NCBI GenBank assembly: GCA_963281155.1
Contig: CAUJLY010000004.1
Location: forward strand, 2,170,001 to 2,234,000
Source: Rhabditophanes sp. KR3021
Lineage: Eukaryota; Nematoda; Chromadorea; Rhabditida; Alloionematidae
Direction: 5' to 3'
Length of the DNA: 64,000 nucleotides
Position numbers and translations under genes: made by a program. A model generated the notes under the pieces. It was not told where the DNA came from, made no database searches, and was given only the letters and a program-made list of their open reading frames with translations. Within the stretch, counting starts at the first letter, position 1. Each line of letters opens with the position of its first letter. Positions 1 to 13,182 of the stretch are shown in pieces.

Positions 1-83
1 TACATTGGTGAAAGCTGTATACGGAAGAACGATTTGATGAAATCATCTGTTGTAAACAAAAATACATGGTGAAGTATTATTAA

Positions 84-1906
<1,823 letters not shown>

Positions 1907-2252
1907 TTATTTTATACTTCCCTAAATATAATTACTAATAAATTTATTTATCAGGGTTCTTTTTAATCTTTAAATTCCTTCGCATGAACTACTAAAGGGT
2001 AAATAAAAATCACATGATCATTTTTGAACATATTATTTGTATGAAATCACCTTTATTTTTGTTATCCAAAGTATAAATACGAAATAAGGTTGTTTGTGAT
2101 AAAAAATATAAAAAAGTGCTGTAGCACTAAATATTATACAGAAAATAGGTGTGTGTGTGTGGAAAAAGGAGAGACAAACGAAAAAAGTAAGTCTAATACT
2201 CCTTGTTGTTTGGTTAAAATAGGTTTTGATGTGGGTAGTTTGTTGTGATTGC
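1907..2252. other. intergenic, convergent 3' ends
   Basis: This gap separates the convergent 3' ends of the GPR107-like and acireductone dioxygenase genes. It holds an AATAAA at 1937-1942 for the left gene and a short GT dinucleotide run near 2150-2160. I see no gene in it; the open frames on the minus strand are short and lack any recognisable domain. Confidence 0.6.
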
Positions 2253-2836
2253 TTATCTGCACTTGGTTCTGTTGAGATAGTCATGGCGAATTTGCATCGT
2301 GTCAACTTGTTCATCGCGATTATAAGCTTTCCATTTTGGAGCATCCATGTAAAGACGGATTACCTTGACGTTATTTGCGGTGTCCACAGTGAATCTGTGG
2401 TAAATTCCGGCTGGGAGGACGAGTAAGTCTCCGGGATATACGTGGATTCTGATCCATTGGTCGTCTTTGTCGCGGACGTCGAAGTAGCCTGACCCTTCGA
2501 TTGTGTATCTGACTTCATCATCCGTGTGGAGATGTTCGGTGAAAAAGCATTTAAGCTTATCTTCATAGTCCGGAAGACATTCTTTGTTGATCGTAATAAT
2601 GTCATGGGAAGTGTAGTCATGTTGCTTAGCAAAGTCCATTACCTTTTGGTGCTCACCTTCGACAGGAATCTTTAAAAATAAACTTTATTAATAAAAGCTT
2701 TTACTAAACTTACGTGGATGTATTGAACGCCAATTGAAGTCAAGTAATCAAGAGGAACGATTCTAGGAATTGTGTAATGATTCATCTCCCTGGGATCAGT
2801 ATAGTCGTGTCTCATGAACCAAGCTTTAATAACCAT
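2253..2836 (-). CDS. ADI1: acireductone dioxygenase (Fe/Ni-dependent ARD, methionine salvage)
   Basis: Two exons on the minus strand (2836-2714 and 2669-2253) join across a 44-nt intron to give 179 residues, the usual length of the eukaryotic enzyme. The protein is a single cupin barrel. The metal ligands are visible as HLHTDDE (H87, H89, E93) and H132 in GIYHRF. The enzyme converts the acireductone intermediate of the methylthioadenosine/methionine salvage pathway; with iron it yields the methionine precursor ketoacid and formate. It is cytosolic and nuclear in animals. The start at 2836 restores the conserved N-terminus (MVIKAWFMRHD), which an internal ATG at 2639 would remove. Nothing in the frame suggests decay. 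Confidence 0.95.
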
Positions 2837-5800
2837 GATTATAGTAATTTTAATTAATTTCTAAAAGTAGTGTTGATATTAATGTGACATGATGTAGACG
2901 ATTTGCTTCTTATAAGCAAGTAAAATTGCGATCATGTCAATGCATTGAACTAAACGTGGAGTCCTATTAAAGGACCGCCACTCCGTCAACTGCTAACAAG
3001 ATAAGACTACGGCTAAAATTCGCTTTTTTCAAAATAGATGATGTTGATTTGGGGTAGTATAACCAACAACAAAAAGTACATCAAGTCAAAATGCGCTTAT
3101 TTTTTGTATGTTGACGAGATGAAAAACAATTTTTTTAACTATCCACCACCATTTCATATCAAAGGTTATACTAACAATATGAACATCGAAGTGGCTATAG
3201 AAAAAAACATTCGAAAATACACGTGATCTTTCAAAGTCATTTTATCACCGCTTTATGCGATAGTTTCGACAATATTCAGGTTTGAATAATGAATGTCAAA
3301 GTCTGAATAATGACTTAAATATCTACTGATACATGAAGTTTACCCCTTTTATGTATCTGTAAACAAGGCTTTTTGTAAATGTTTAATAGAAAGGGGTGTG
3401 AGTGTGTTGCTTTTTTTCCCATAATTTATAGATATACATATGTTTTGTTTTTGCGCGTGATTTGCAAAATATGATATGTTGCCTTGGTGAAGGTTGATAT
3501 TGAAGAGGATAGATTATTATGTCATTTGGTAAGAGATGGAAGATTGAATAAACAATTTATGGAACAAAGCATGTTTTTCAGTAATGTCCTTTGTTATCTA
3601 TCTATTTATTTTTATAAATTGCAATGCAACTACCATTAAATATTTGCAAAAAAACATTTAAATGCAACGATGATATCTTCATAGTTCGTAATAAAAACAT
3701 TAAAATGACTTGAAATGTTATTTGATTGGGACCAAGGCACGTGTGTCTGATGAAAACGTAAACAAAAAACTACATAATAATTAGTAAAAAAATATTTGCT
3801 ATTATTAGAGATTCGAAGACTTTATGGACAAAATATGGTTTTAATTGTTGTTGACTCTTAGTTAATATGGTCTTTCAAACTTTAAACAGCAACATACTAA
3901 AATACACAACTTTGCGTGTATATTTACAACAGGGAAGTGATTATAAATTTTGATATATAATAAATGTTTAATGTATCCAATGACTTCAACAAAATAGGAG
4001 TCATGTGACTTTGATAAACTAATTGTACCATGACATCAAATAATAAATAGTCTCTTGCTTCAATTTTTGATTTTAGCATCGTTAAGGTGTAAGATAAAGT
4101 TGGAAGAGTCGGTGCAAATTAATTAAAGGTCATTATTTATTGATAAATGGATGATATTATTGAATCTGATCTCACAAATGACTTTATGTGACCTAAAGTA
4201 ATTATTTTGTGTTGAAAATTTAAATTTATTTACGATATTACCATGAATCGTATAGACTTTGATTTATGTTAGTGTGCTTTTTTTGATCAAAATGATAAAT
4301 GTAAAAAAAAGCCTGTTTCCAAAGAAAAAAGATCACTTTTCACTGAAGCGAATCTTCAAATTAATAGTTTAATAATTACCTAAAACAGTAATAAACAAAC
4401 TAAACAAACATGTTGTTGATTATTGTAAAATGATTAATTACAAATTGTAGACATGCATTAATAAGATGTAAAAGGGTTTTTGAAGCTATAAAATGTAGAC
4501 GAATAACTTAAGTATTTTTTGAATTTGGTTGAATTGTCTGTAATTAGTATCAGTGACAACTTTAAATCAAAGTATTTTTACAAATCAAATCCGTGGCCAT
4601 TTTGAAACTAGCCATCTCTCAATTGGTCTGTTGTTTAATAATGAAATCTTTACATACATAAGATATGCCGGTTTTTATTTGTTATTCAAAACTCCATAGT
4701 TGTAACACTCCTTGATAAAAAATTAAATTATTATATTCATTAGATAGTAGGTTCCTACGACAACAGGTACTAATTATAGATTTCAAAAAATATCAATTAT
4801 TGAGTGAGTTGTAAATCATTTTCTCAAATTGGAAAATATTTTTGAGACAAATTGAGTGTTCCATTTACATTTTTTAGTAAAAAGTGTTTTTTTGAAAGTA
4901 CTATGAAAGACAATTCGGTAATGCATTTTTTATGAATAGAGGATGATAAATAAAGAGACAATTTAAAAAGAACGGGTCATCATGATTTATAAAACGTTGT
5001 TGAAACAGATTTTTAATAAGTTGGTCACACTACCACTTTTTAAGTAAAATTGCAAAAATCAACTTTCAATAATTTATTGGAATTATAAGCTGATCCGAAA
5101 TATATAAGAATATTTTAATATTTTGAGTAAAATAAACCAGACTAGGAATACACCTTTTCGAGACTTCTTTTTTATCATTGTCTTGCAGGCGGTCTAACCA
5201 AATGAGATTTTAACTTTCTACATAAGAGCGTTGATTAATGTAAACCTATTTTGACACTTATAAACATAGTACAAAAAAATATTTTTTTTACCACTTGTGG
5301 TCTTCCCTTGTTAGTCATCCTAGCAAGCGAACCCCTTAAGCCCTTGATTTTATAAATATGTCACTAGACTCAGCTTTTTTATAACATCAGTTTAAAGCAC
5401 ATTCCTGGAGCAAGTCTGGGAAACGTCAAGGTTGTGACCACTTATCCCTATGCCCTCGGAGCAATATATTTTATAAAAATTCTGTTAATGCAGTTTGAAA
5501 GCCACGGTATTTTTATACCTAAATCACTAAAAAAATCTCTGATATCTCTTTTCTGCTCGGCATTTAAATATTTCACGAAAAAAATGTTACGGAGTTTCAG
5601 GTTTAACTATAAGGAAATTGTTACTCAGCCGACTTTATTTTAAAGTATTTCCAATTTACTTAGTTCTTCATTAATGCTGGGTAACTATCCTACATATCTT
5701 ATTTGCATATTGGATATGGATATTTATTATATCATATTAATTACATATTGGTTCCATATGAGTAATAAATCAGTTCTATATTATCATCTTATTTGTCAAT

Positions 5801-6766
5801 TAACAAGCCATAATAGGATAATAATTTATGAATGAACACTCTTGATTGCGATACCACTAAAAAATGCTTTGATTTCTGACCTCTTAAATCAAATTGATCA
5901 AATATAGCATGTTTAATTAGCTCCTTATCGAGACTAGAGTGTTTAAAGAGAATTCTATCACATTTTCACATAAAAACAGATTAAAATTTATAATGAAAGC
6001 AACGTGGTTAATGATCCAAAATTAAAAAATGTTTATTAAAGACAGAAAGGACATGAAATTATAAGCTATAACTAGAAATACTATTACAACTTCTCACTCT
6101 TATTAAGTGTTTTCAAAAATAGTTTCTCATATTTTCAATTTTGGACATATACAGTAAAAGTTCAACTGCAGGGACATATTAGCTTTTGCGAAAAATATAT
6201 TTTTTTGCGTGAGTGTTATAATTATACCAACTACAGTATAAGTAGTGCATATTGACAAACGTGACGAAACAAAATTTTTTGTTTTAAACGTGGTCTAATA
6301 CTTGACAGCTTCTTCCTTTAAATGTTCATTTTCAAAATGAGCAGTTAATAAATTTTCTAACATCGAATTTTCTTTTTTGCCACAATTTTCCGAAAAGGTT
6401 CTTTATCTTCTATCAACGTATCATTAAGCAACATATTCAATATCAAAATGTTTTCTTAACAGTCAATGACTTTAAAGCATACTTCATTAGACGTAACCTT
6501 AACCATTTTGGAAGAAATTATTAATTTAACTGTTTAAAGAAAATAAGGGTCAAGAAATTTTTTGATTGCATTAACAGTTTAAGAGACATGTTTTATTCAT
6601 TTTTGGGACAATTTTCTAACTATAAAATATAAGGAGCAATATGATCATCAACCAGATTAAATAATGGTTAATCTTTTATTTACTTATTCTTATCACAATT
6701 ATGCAAAGGGAAGCGGAACTCGCTACTAATATAAGGCTCTCATTAATTGATAATACTTTATTTAAA
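2837..6766. other. long intergenic region
   Basis: About 3.9 kb of AT-rich DNA between divergent genes (acireductone dioxygenase on minus, hexosaminidase on plus). Open frames are short and show no domain. The one structured item is the dispersed repeat copy at about 5136-5238, described separately. The stretch probably holds promoters for both flanking genes, but no specific element can be supported. Confidence 0.5.
5136..5238 (+). repeat. dispersed repeat, copy A (sister of 27394-27503)
   Basis: This stretch of about 100 nt matches 27394-27503 in the same orientation almost base for base. Shared blocks include GGAATACACCTTTTCGAG, the TTGCAGGCGG core, and AACCAAATGAGATTTTAACT. Differences are a few substitutions, a 6-nt indel in the middle and a T-run one base shorter. 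Some 60 nt further on, both copies also show a CCACTTG word, after poorly aligned sequence. Copy B sits directly beside the C-terminal end of a decayed Helitron-type helicase, so copy A is best read as a fragment of the same element family. Confidence 0.75.
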
Positions 6767-8470
6767 ATGTACAAGTTTCTGATACTTTTTGCAGCAGTAT
6801 TACAATGTGTGAGTCCCTGGTTCTATGGGCGACCCGATCCAGGGGCATCTTCTCAAGGAGGTGTATGGCCATTGCCTTTGAATTTTACAACTTATGATGG
6901 GACGGCTCCACTGACAATTGATCCTGGCAGTTTTAAATTTTTATACAATTCAAATTGTGATATTATTGACAAAGCTGTTAAAAGATATACTAAGTGGATG
7001 TTTCCCAACCCTTCAACCAAACTTGTTGGAAAAGCTGACCTAATAATGGTTCATATTTCTTTTACAGGAAAGTGTGATTCCAGTTATCCTCAAGCAGATA
7101 TGGATGAAAGTTATACAATTAGTGTGACTCCTGGGAGTTCAGCTGCCTTGATTTCAGCTAATGAAGTGTGGGGAGCTTTGAGAGCTCTGGAAAGTTTTTC
7201 ACAATTAGTTTATCTTGGGTTAAATAACACTTACGTTGTAAGATGTGCTTCAATATATGACAAACCACGTTTTGGGTATCGTGGGGCAATGTTGGATACA
7301 TCAAGACATTGGGTGTCCATTAATGTTCTCAAAAAAATGCTTGATTTGATGTCAATGAATAAGATGAATGTTTTTCACTGGCATTTAGTAGATTCTGAGA
7401 GTTTCCCGTACGTGTCAACAAAATTCCCAGATCTAAGCAGATTAGGAGCTTATTCCGAAAAACATATTTATTCTCCAAGTGACGTTCAGTCAGTTATTAG
7501 TCATGCTCGACTAAGAGGAATCAGAGTTGTTCCCGAATTTGATACCCCTGGGCATACTGGAGCTTGGTGGGGTCAAAGTAATCTATTGTCCAAATGCTAC
7601 GACCATACCGGAGCAAACAACATCTTGGCTAATATCATAGATCCAACGAAGCCTGAGAATCTCCAATTTGTTAAAGATTTCTTTGCTGAAGCACTAACTG
7701 TATTTAAAGACAATTCAATGCACTTTGGTGGAGATGAAACATCTTCGTACATGCTCGAATGTTGGGCGAGAAATCCTGATGTGACTGCTTGGATGCAAGC
7801 AAATGGAATGGGAACAGATACTTCGCAACTCTTAAATTACTTCTTCAAGAGTTTAGTAAAATCAGTTCAAGATTCTCGTAAGGGTACTCAGATGATCTTT
7901 TGGCAAGAAGTATTAGATATGGGAGTAGCTCCACCTAATTCAATCGCTCATGTATGGAAAGGAGATAATATGGATGAAATCATGAATGAAATGGCAACAG
8001 TCACTGGAAATGGACATCAAGCAATTCTTTCTTCATGTTGGTATTTGAGTTTTATAAAGTACGGTGCGGTTTGGGATTCAGTTACAGGGGATAATATGAG
8101 ATCTACGGGCATGTACTACCAATGCGACCCTACTAATTTCAAAGGAACTCAAGCTCAAAAAGATTTAGTTCTTGGGGGAGTTGCTGCATTGTGGAGTAAG
8201 TTAGGTTTATACAACCGTTCTAATGATTAATGTTAAGGTGAATTTGTTGATGGAACTAACATGGTTCAAAACTTTTTCCCTAGGGCGTCAGCTGTAGCAG
8301 AAAGATTGTGGTCTGAGGCCAAACAAACTCAAGATCCTGATGCGGCCTGGCCAAGATTACATGAACATAGATGCAGAATGATGAACAGAGGGTACGAAGT
8401 CCAACCACCAAACAATCCTGATTATTGTCCTAATGAATGGCAACCGGCTTATGTCGATGTTGATATTTAA
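6767..8470 (+). CDS. hex-1: beta-N-acetylhexosaminidase, glycoside hydrolase family 20
   Basis: Two exons (6767-8195 and 8238-8470) joined across a 42-nt intron give 553 residues. The splice restores the family C-terminal run ...ALWS-EFVDGTN...PRASAVAERLWSEA. The start at 6767 (MYKFLILFAAVLQC) gives a clean signal peptide; the frame stays open 22 codons upstream, but that extension would bury the signal. An N-terminal GH20 domain 2 is followed by the catalytic barrel with FHWHLVDSESFPY and the acid/base pair D323-E324 in HFGGDET. The enzyme removes terminal GlcNAc/GalNAc from glycoconjugates, normally in lysosomes. Length and motifs are those of an active animal lysosomal enzyme; the nearest C. 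elegans counterpart would be hex-1. Confidence 0.93.
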
Positions 8471-9973
8471 ATAGATTATTTAAATGTACTGTACTTAATA
8501 ATAAATTCTTTCTGACAATCTACATTTAACAATTAAATTAATACTTTATTAACTTTTGTTTGCAACAATTAGTTGGGTTTATAAGATGGAAATATGTACG
8601 CACATTTTCATACATAGTATACAATAAATTCATTTCGATTTTAAACAATTTTGAGTTTGGCCTAAATAGATATTATACCTCATAGATAGATGTAATGGAA
8701 TTGTTCTAAATGCTTCTAAAGCATTTTTGAGTTTTGAAATGCACTTATAGTTTGTTAGATACATGTTAAAATTGATAGTAATCAAAATTCTTAGCTCTGA
8801 GAAAAGATTCAATCTAAGTACTTAAATGAGAAAATACATTAGATGTATTAATATAAAAGACAAAGTCTTATAATCATAAATCTGCATTCCATTTAATTTT
8901 TGTACTTACTTTTCCTAATGTAAACATCATAATCTCAAAATGAACCGCAAAACTATTCTTCTTGACGAATTGCTCATTAATCTATTATCATTTGCTAATT
9001 ATGAACATAAAAGACGATTAATCATGCATACAAGCATTTCCTTATTGTAATCCAGGTGTACCTGGGTATGAGTTTAAGCTATTTATTAATATACATAGTC
9101 AAACCAATTAATTTACTGATTCTTTATCTACCTGAAACAGATAATTATTTAGCAGAAAAATCTCATTACAATTATTCAACATTATGATGATTTAGAAGTT
9201 CTGTTAATACAATCGGAGGTGAAATATATTTGCAATTTGTGTGATTAAATACCTTATTTTACATTTGTGGAAATCGTTCATAATAATTTATCACAGATGA
9301 CACGCAAACACAATTGGGCACATTCCTCGAAACATCACTGACTCTTTCTAGGTCTCATTGTAGTAAAGCTAAGACTCCATCAGCTCTAGCAGGAGGGTAT
9401 AAGGAAATTAAATAATGTTATAATAAATATTTTTCGAATAAAGAATCATCTTTAATAAGACCAATTATAACAGTGATTTAGCTGATTCATTTAGATTATC
9501 AGTTGGAGTATTGAAAGAAGATAATGTTCCTATATTTACTCCTCAATCGCCAACATCCCCTGCTTGCTATTATTTGATGTGTAGAGGCATGATAATTATA
9601 CAGAAAATTAGCTTTTTTATAACGATCCCTACAATCATAAAACAATCGAGTATACAATACGTTTCCTCCAATATAACTTATGTTTCACGTGTTATAATGA
9701 ATGGCTCTTCTTGGATAATATTTGAGGAAGTTATTTTAAATGTACCTATTTGATAATTAACTCTTTTAAAAAAACTTTTTAATCAACAAGTGAAAAGAAT
9801 CAAATGAATGGCTGCTTTTTTATGTTATTGTTACAATACTGTCCCCAAAATGTACTTTATTTGATAATAACTTCATTTAACAAACTTTATTTAATTAAAC
9901 TTCACATTTTATTCAACAAATCAAAACAACGGAACGAACAAGTCGCAAAATATGAAGTATTTTAACGGCATTC
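8471..9973. other. intergenic, convergent 3' ends
   Basis: About 1.5 kb between the convergent hexosaminidase and S16 genes. AATAAA-type signals occur shortly after the hexosaminidase stop (near 8500). Several short open frames occur on both strands, but none has a domain, plausible splice partners or a signal peptide. I see no gene here. Confidence 0.5.
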
Positions 9974-10512
9974 TTAACGGTAAGACTTTTGATATCTGGC
10001 TCTGGCGCTTTTCTGAAAATAAATAAATAAACTTAAATATTGTAATAATAAAACGTACGCCTCCAGCTTTCTTGGTTTCACAACGACGGTTGTCACTGGT
10101 CAACAAAGTTTTGTCGTAATCGACGAAGGATTGTTTCAATTCATTTTTAGCTTGTTCGTCAACATTCTTTTGGTAGAATGAGACTAAGGATTTAGCCATA
10201 GCTTGACGGATGGCGTAAATTTGAGAGACATGACCACCTCCACGAACATTAATTTTGATGTTGATTCCGGCGAATTTGTCTTCTCCGACAACAAGAAGTG
10301 GTTCTTGGAGTTTCATTCTGAGGCCTTCTGGTTGGACTTGGTCGAGTGGGCGTCCATTGACACGAACTTGAGCCTTTCCTTGTCTAGCGAAAGCGACAGC
10401 TACGGCGTTCTTCTAAATTATATTAGGTTATGTGTATACATTTGGAAGTACTTACCTTGCGTCCGTAGACTTGAACTGGTTGAACTAATTTTGGTGCGGA
10501 AATATCAGCCAT
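9974..10512 (-). CDS. rps-16: 40S ribosomal protein S16 (uS9)
   Basis: Three exons on the minus strand (10512-10456, 10412-10059, 10012-9974) with introns of 43 and 46 nt encode 149 residues. The protein shows the uS9 core: VYGRKKNAVAVAFARQGKA, VRVNGRPLD, NVRGGGHVSQIYAIRQA, and the basic C-terminal tail ending ARARYQKSYR that reaches into the ribosomal P-site. The last exon encodes only 12 residues and is easily missed. A TTCCAG acceptor lies 16 nt upstream of the ATG, as expected for spliced-leader trans-splicing (inference). Codon use is more GC-rich than that of the neighbours, as usual for a highly expressed gene. Confidence 0.97.
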
Positions 10513-10944
10513 GATAATATAATACCCTGGAACAATTAAAACGTAAATATAATGTCCAAAAAGACTTTACAATAAAGCTACACATTTTTATATACAATAT
10601 TTAGCGATTTTGGACAAAAGAGAAATAAGTAGTGCCAAAAATGGTTTTAAAGTGAGCAAAAGCAATTTAAATAATTTATTAGACCTATTTTCAATTTTTA
10701 AAACTTAAAAAACATCTCTTTTTTGCCTAAAAGAAGCCCATGAAATACAAATATTCAACTTAAAAATAATTTCAAATTTGTCGTGCACGGAATAATTGGG
10801 AAAAAGTGTATGGGGTGACGAAAGCCCAATCAATGCGATCAAAGCTTTTTCAAGAGTACAGCCAATTAATAAATGTCTTTATTAACCAATTTGGATACAT
10901 ATTACAATTACAAAACAAATAAATTATAAAAATCAAACAGGGGC
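10513..10944. other. intergenic / S16 upstream region
   Basis: A 430-nt gap upstream of S16 and downstream of the chitin-binding gene (both on minus). It is AT-rich with no credible open frame. It probably holds the S16 promoter and the polyadenylation site of the neighbour; a candidate trans-splice acceptor (TTCCAG on the minus strand) lies just above 10525. Confidence 0.5.
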
Positions 10945-12846
10945 TCAAGTATTTTGCATATCAATTTCTTTGCTAATCATAGGCGCATCGCTTTGTCTAA
11001 ATTGTACGTCAATTCTGTTGATAGAAGGAGTCGTGGGCCTGTCTTTCAAAAATCCGGTTGAAGATCCCTTGCTCTCAATTTGCGATAACGATGGTTTCCA
11101 CTTTCGGAGAGGATTAGCAGTTATTCGAACACTAGAAAAATATCATTCTAATCAAATATCAATAATACAAAACTTACAATTCCTTTCTCTTTTCGACATT
11201 ATTCTTTTTGGGTGGTAAAGTAGTTGTTACATATAAATGATCTCCGGTTGTCAACAAACTCTCGAGTTTTGATAGCACGTTTTTCACATCAGAAGTACTA
11301 TCTAATGAATTCAATCGTTCAGAAAAAGTCTGAATTAATTTTTGACCCTCTGTTACACTTGATTCTGTTGATGCTTCGTATGTACTTGGGTTAGAATTTG
11401 TGGTAGGGTTGTAGTTTGTACTCGGGTTGAAACTTGTAGTAGGGTTGAAACTTGTAGTAGGGTTGAAACTTGTGGTAGGGTTGAAACTTGTGGTAGGGTT
11501 GAAATTTGTGGTAGGGTTGAAACTTGTGGTAGGGTAATTTTTTGTATTACGAGTAGGAGTTGTAGTACTTAACAAATTGAGGTTTTTGGTAGTTAGAGTC
11601 TTCAAATTACTTGTTGTAAAAGTATCTAAATTATTCATTACATTATTAAACTTTGTACTCCAACTTTCTTCTGGCTGCTCTGTTTCTTCTTCAACTTCTT
11701 CAGATTCCTCATACATTTCCTCTTCGACCATTGTTGTGGTTGGAGGCATAGTTGTAGTCATGGCTGTAGTTCTTATTCTTTTGGGTTTTCTGGATGGACG
11801 TCTAGTAGTTTCGTAAATGGCTGTACTTTCATAATTATTAATAGGCTCAGGGACATAAGAATTAGTAGTGAATGAATTGTACGGCATTTGAGCTAATGAC
11901 ATCATCGGTTGTCTTGTAAATAGTTGATCCCCGATTTCTTCTAAAACAGCTGGTCTACTGCTAAACACATAATTGTCTTCAATTTCACTCGTGCTTGAAC
12001 AGTATTTTTCATCTGATCCGTCTTCGCAATCATATTTATTATCGCAAACAAATTTGTATTCAATCGTATGAATTTTATCTTCACACAAATACGGCTGTGA
12101 AAACTTTTTGTCCTTTTTGCAGTTATATTCATCTTCAGCTAAAGTGCAATCATTTACTCCATTACACCTGAGTTCATTTCTAACACATTGGTTACTTTTT
12201 TTGCAATAGAAATGTCCTCTCCCACACATCTCGCAAAACATTTCATCTGTCCCATCTAAACAATCTCTTACTCCATTGCATCTTAAGGAATCGGGAATAC
12301 ATTGTTCCGAAACAACGCACTGAAATTCATTCCTGCCACACATAATGCAATTTTGTTCGTCTTCTTCATTTAAACAATTATATTCACCATCACATCTTTG
12401 TGCTAGAGAAACACAAGTCTCAGACAATGGGCAATTGAACTCGTTTTCCAAACACTGTTTGTTATTGGCTCCTCTAATTCCACAACCCGGCACATTGTAA
12501 TCATAATTACAATTCTGTGTTCCGTGCGTGTCAAACACTAAGCCTAATCATTTACAATTACTTAAACAATTTATTCGAAATAGAACTTACCCACTTTGCA
12601 TATCTTCTTATACGTTTTATAGCCATCAGAATGATATCTGCAGTGATAAAATTCTGGACTACAATCAAAGCCTAAAAAATGACCGATAGAAGTCCTAACA
12701 AGTCCAATCTCTCTTTGCATCGTGACATTATTACAATAATTAGGTTTGACTTCAAGGAATGCATCTTGATCAAAAATGTTGACTGCTATAGTCATTCCAT
12801 TTCTGAAGATTCCCAAACAAAAACAAACTACAGCCAAGAAACGCAT
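10945..12846 (-). CDS. secreted chitin-binding / LDL-receptor class A / mucin-like protein
   Basis: Three exons on minus (12846-12591, 12537-11178, 11131-10945) join in frame to give 600 residues. Order: signal peptide (about 1-20); a cysteine-spaced type 2 chitin-binding (peritrophin-A/CBM14-like) domain to about residue 105; four LDL-receptor class A modules, each with the calcium-site pattern D-G/E-x-x-D/E-C...DE-x-x-C (for example CDGEYNCLNEEDEQNC); a Thr/Pro/Glu-rich stalk; eight or so tandem TTSFNP hexapeptides; and a short Arg/Lys-rich tail supplied by exon 3. CBM14 plus LDLa is the front half of arthropod chitin deacetylases such as serpentine and vermiform, but no deacetylase domain is present. 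A role in cuticle, eggshell or pharyngeal lining matrix is inference. Confidence 0.85.
11388..11535. repeat. 18-bp coding tandem repeat (TTSFNP hexapeptides)
   Basis: About eight units of an 18-nt repeat, consensus GGGTTGAAACTTGTGGTA on the plus strand, lie in the minus-strand LDLa/mucin gene. Each unit adds the hexapeptide Thr-Thr-Ser-Phe-Asn-Pro. Central units are nearly identical (TGTAG versus TGTGG variants) while the outer ones are more diverged, which suggests recent expansion from the middle. Copy number is likely to vary between individuals. Confidence 0.9.
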
Positions 12847-13182
12847 AATGGTTTGTACAAGATGGTAGTCAAAAAGATATTACTAATAATATACTTATGA
12901 ATATGTTATAATGGTCTGCAAATCTAGTCCTCAAGAAGAATAACAAATCGTGAACGTCAATCTCTTTACAAAAAGTTCGCAATGAATTTGTATACATATA
13001 TACCTCTATTATACATATTGACATCATCCGTCTGGAGGGAGTCAACTCTCAAATTATACTTGTTGTCACTTCAACTGACCACAAAGCTATACCTAAGCTA
13101 AATATACGACAGGTGTCAAAGAAATCATATTTATTGATACACACAATTAACATCATTAAATACAATTAATAAATCAAAACAC
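12847..13182. other. short intergenic gap
   Basis: A 336-nt gap between two minus-strand genes. It would contain the promoter of the chitin-binding gene and the 3' end of the CRAL-TRIO gene, with an AATAAA-like sequence on the minus strand near 13160-13175. No other feature is visible. Confidence 0.5.

Noticed and set aside
8196..8237. Apparent frameshift splitting the hexosaminidase
   Set aside because: The break is a normal 42-nt GT-AG intron; splicing restores the conserved C-terminal motif exactly.
11577..11816. Plus-strand open frame rich in Val/Ser opposite the LDLa/mucin gene
   Set aside because: Its low-complexity content is the reverse reading of the Thr-rich stalk; no independent evidence of coding.
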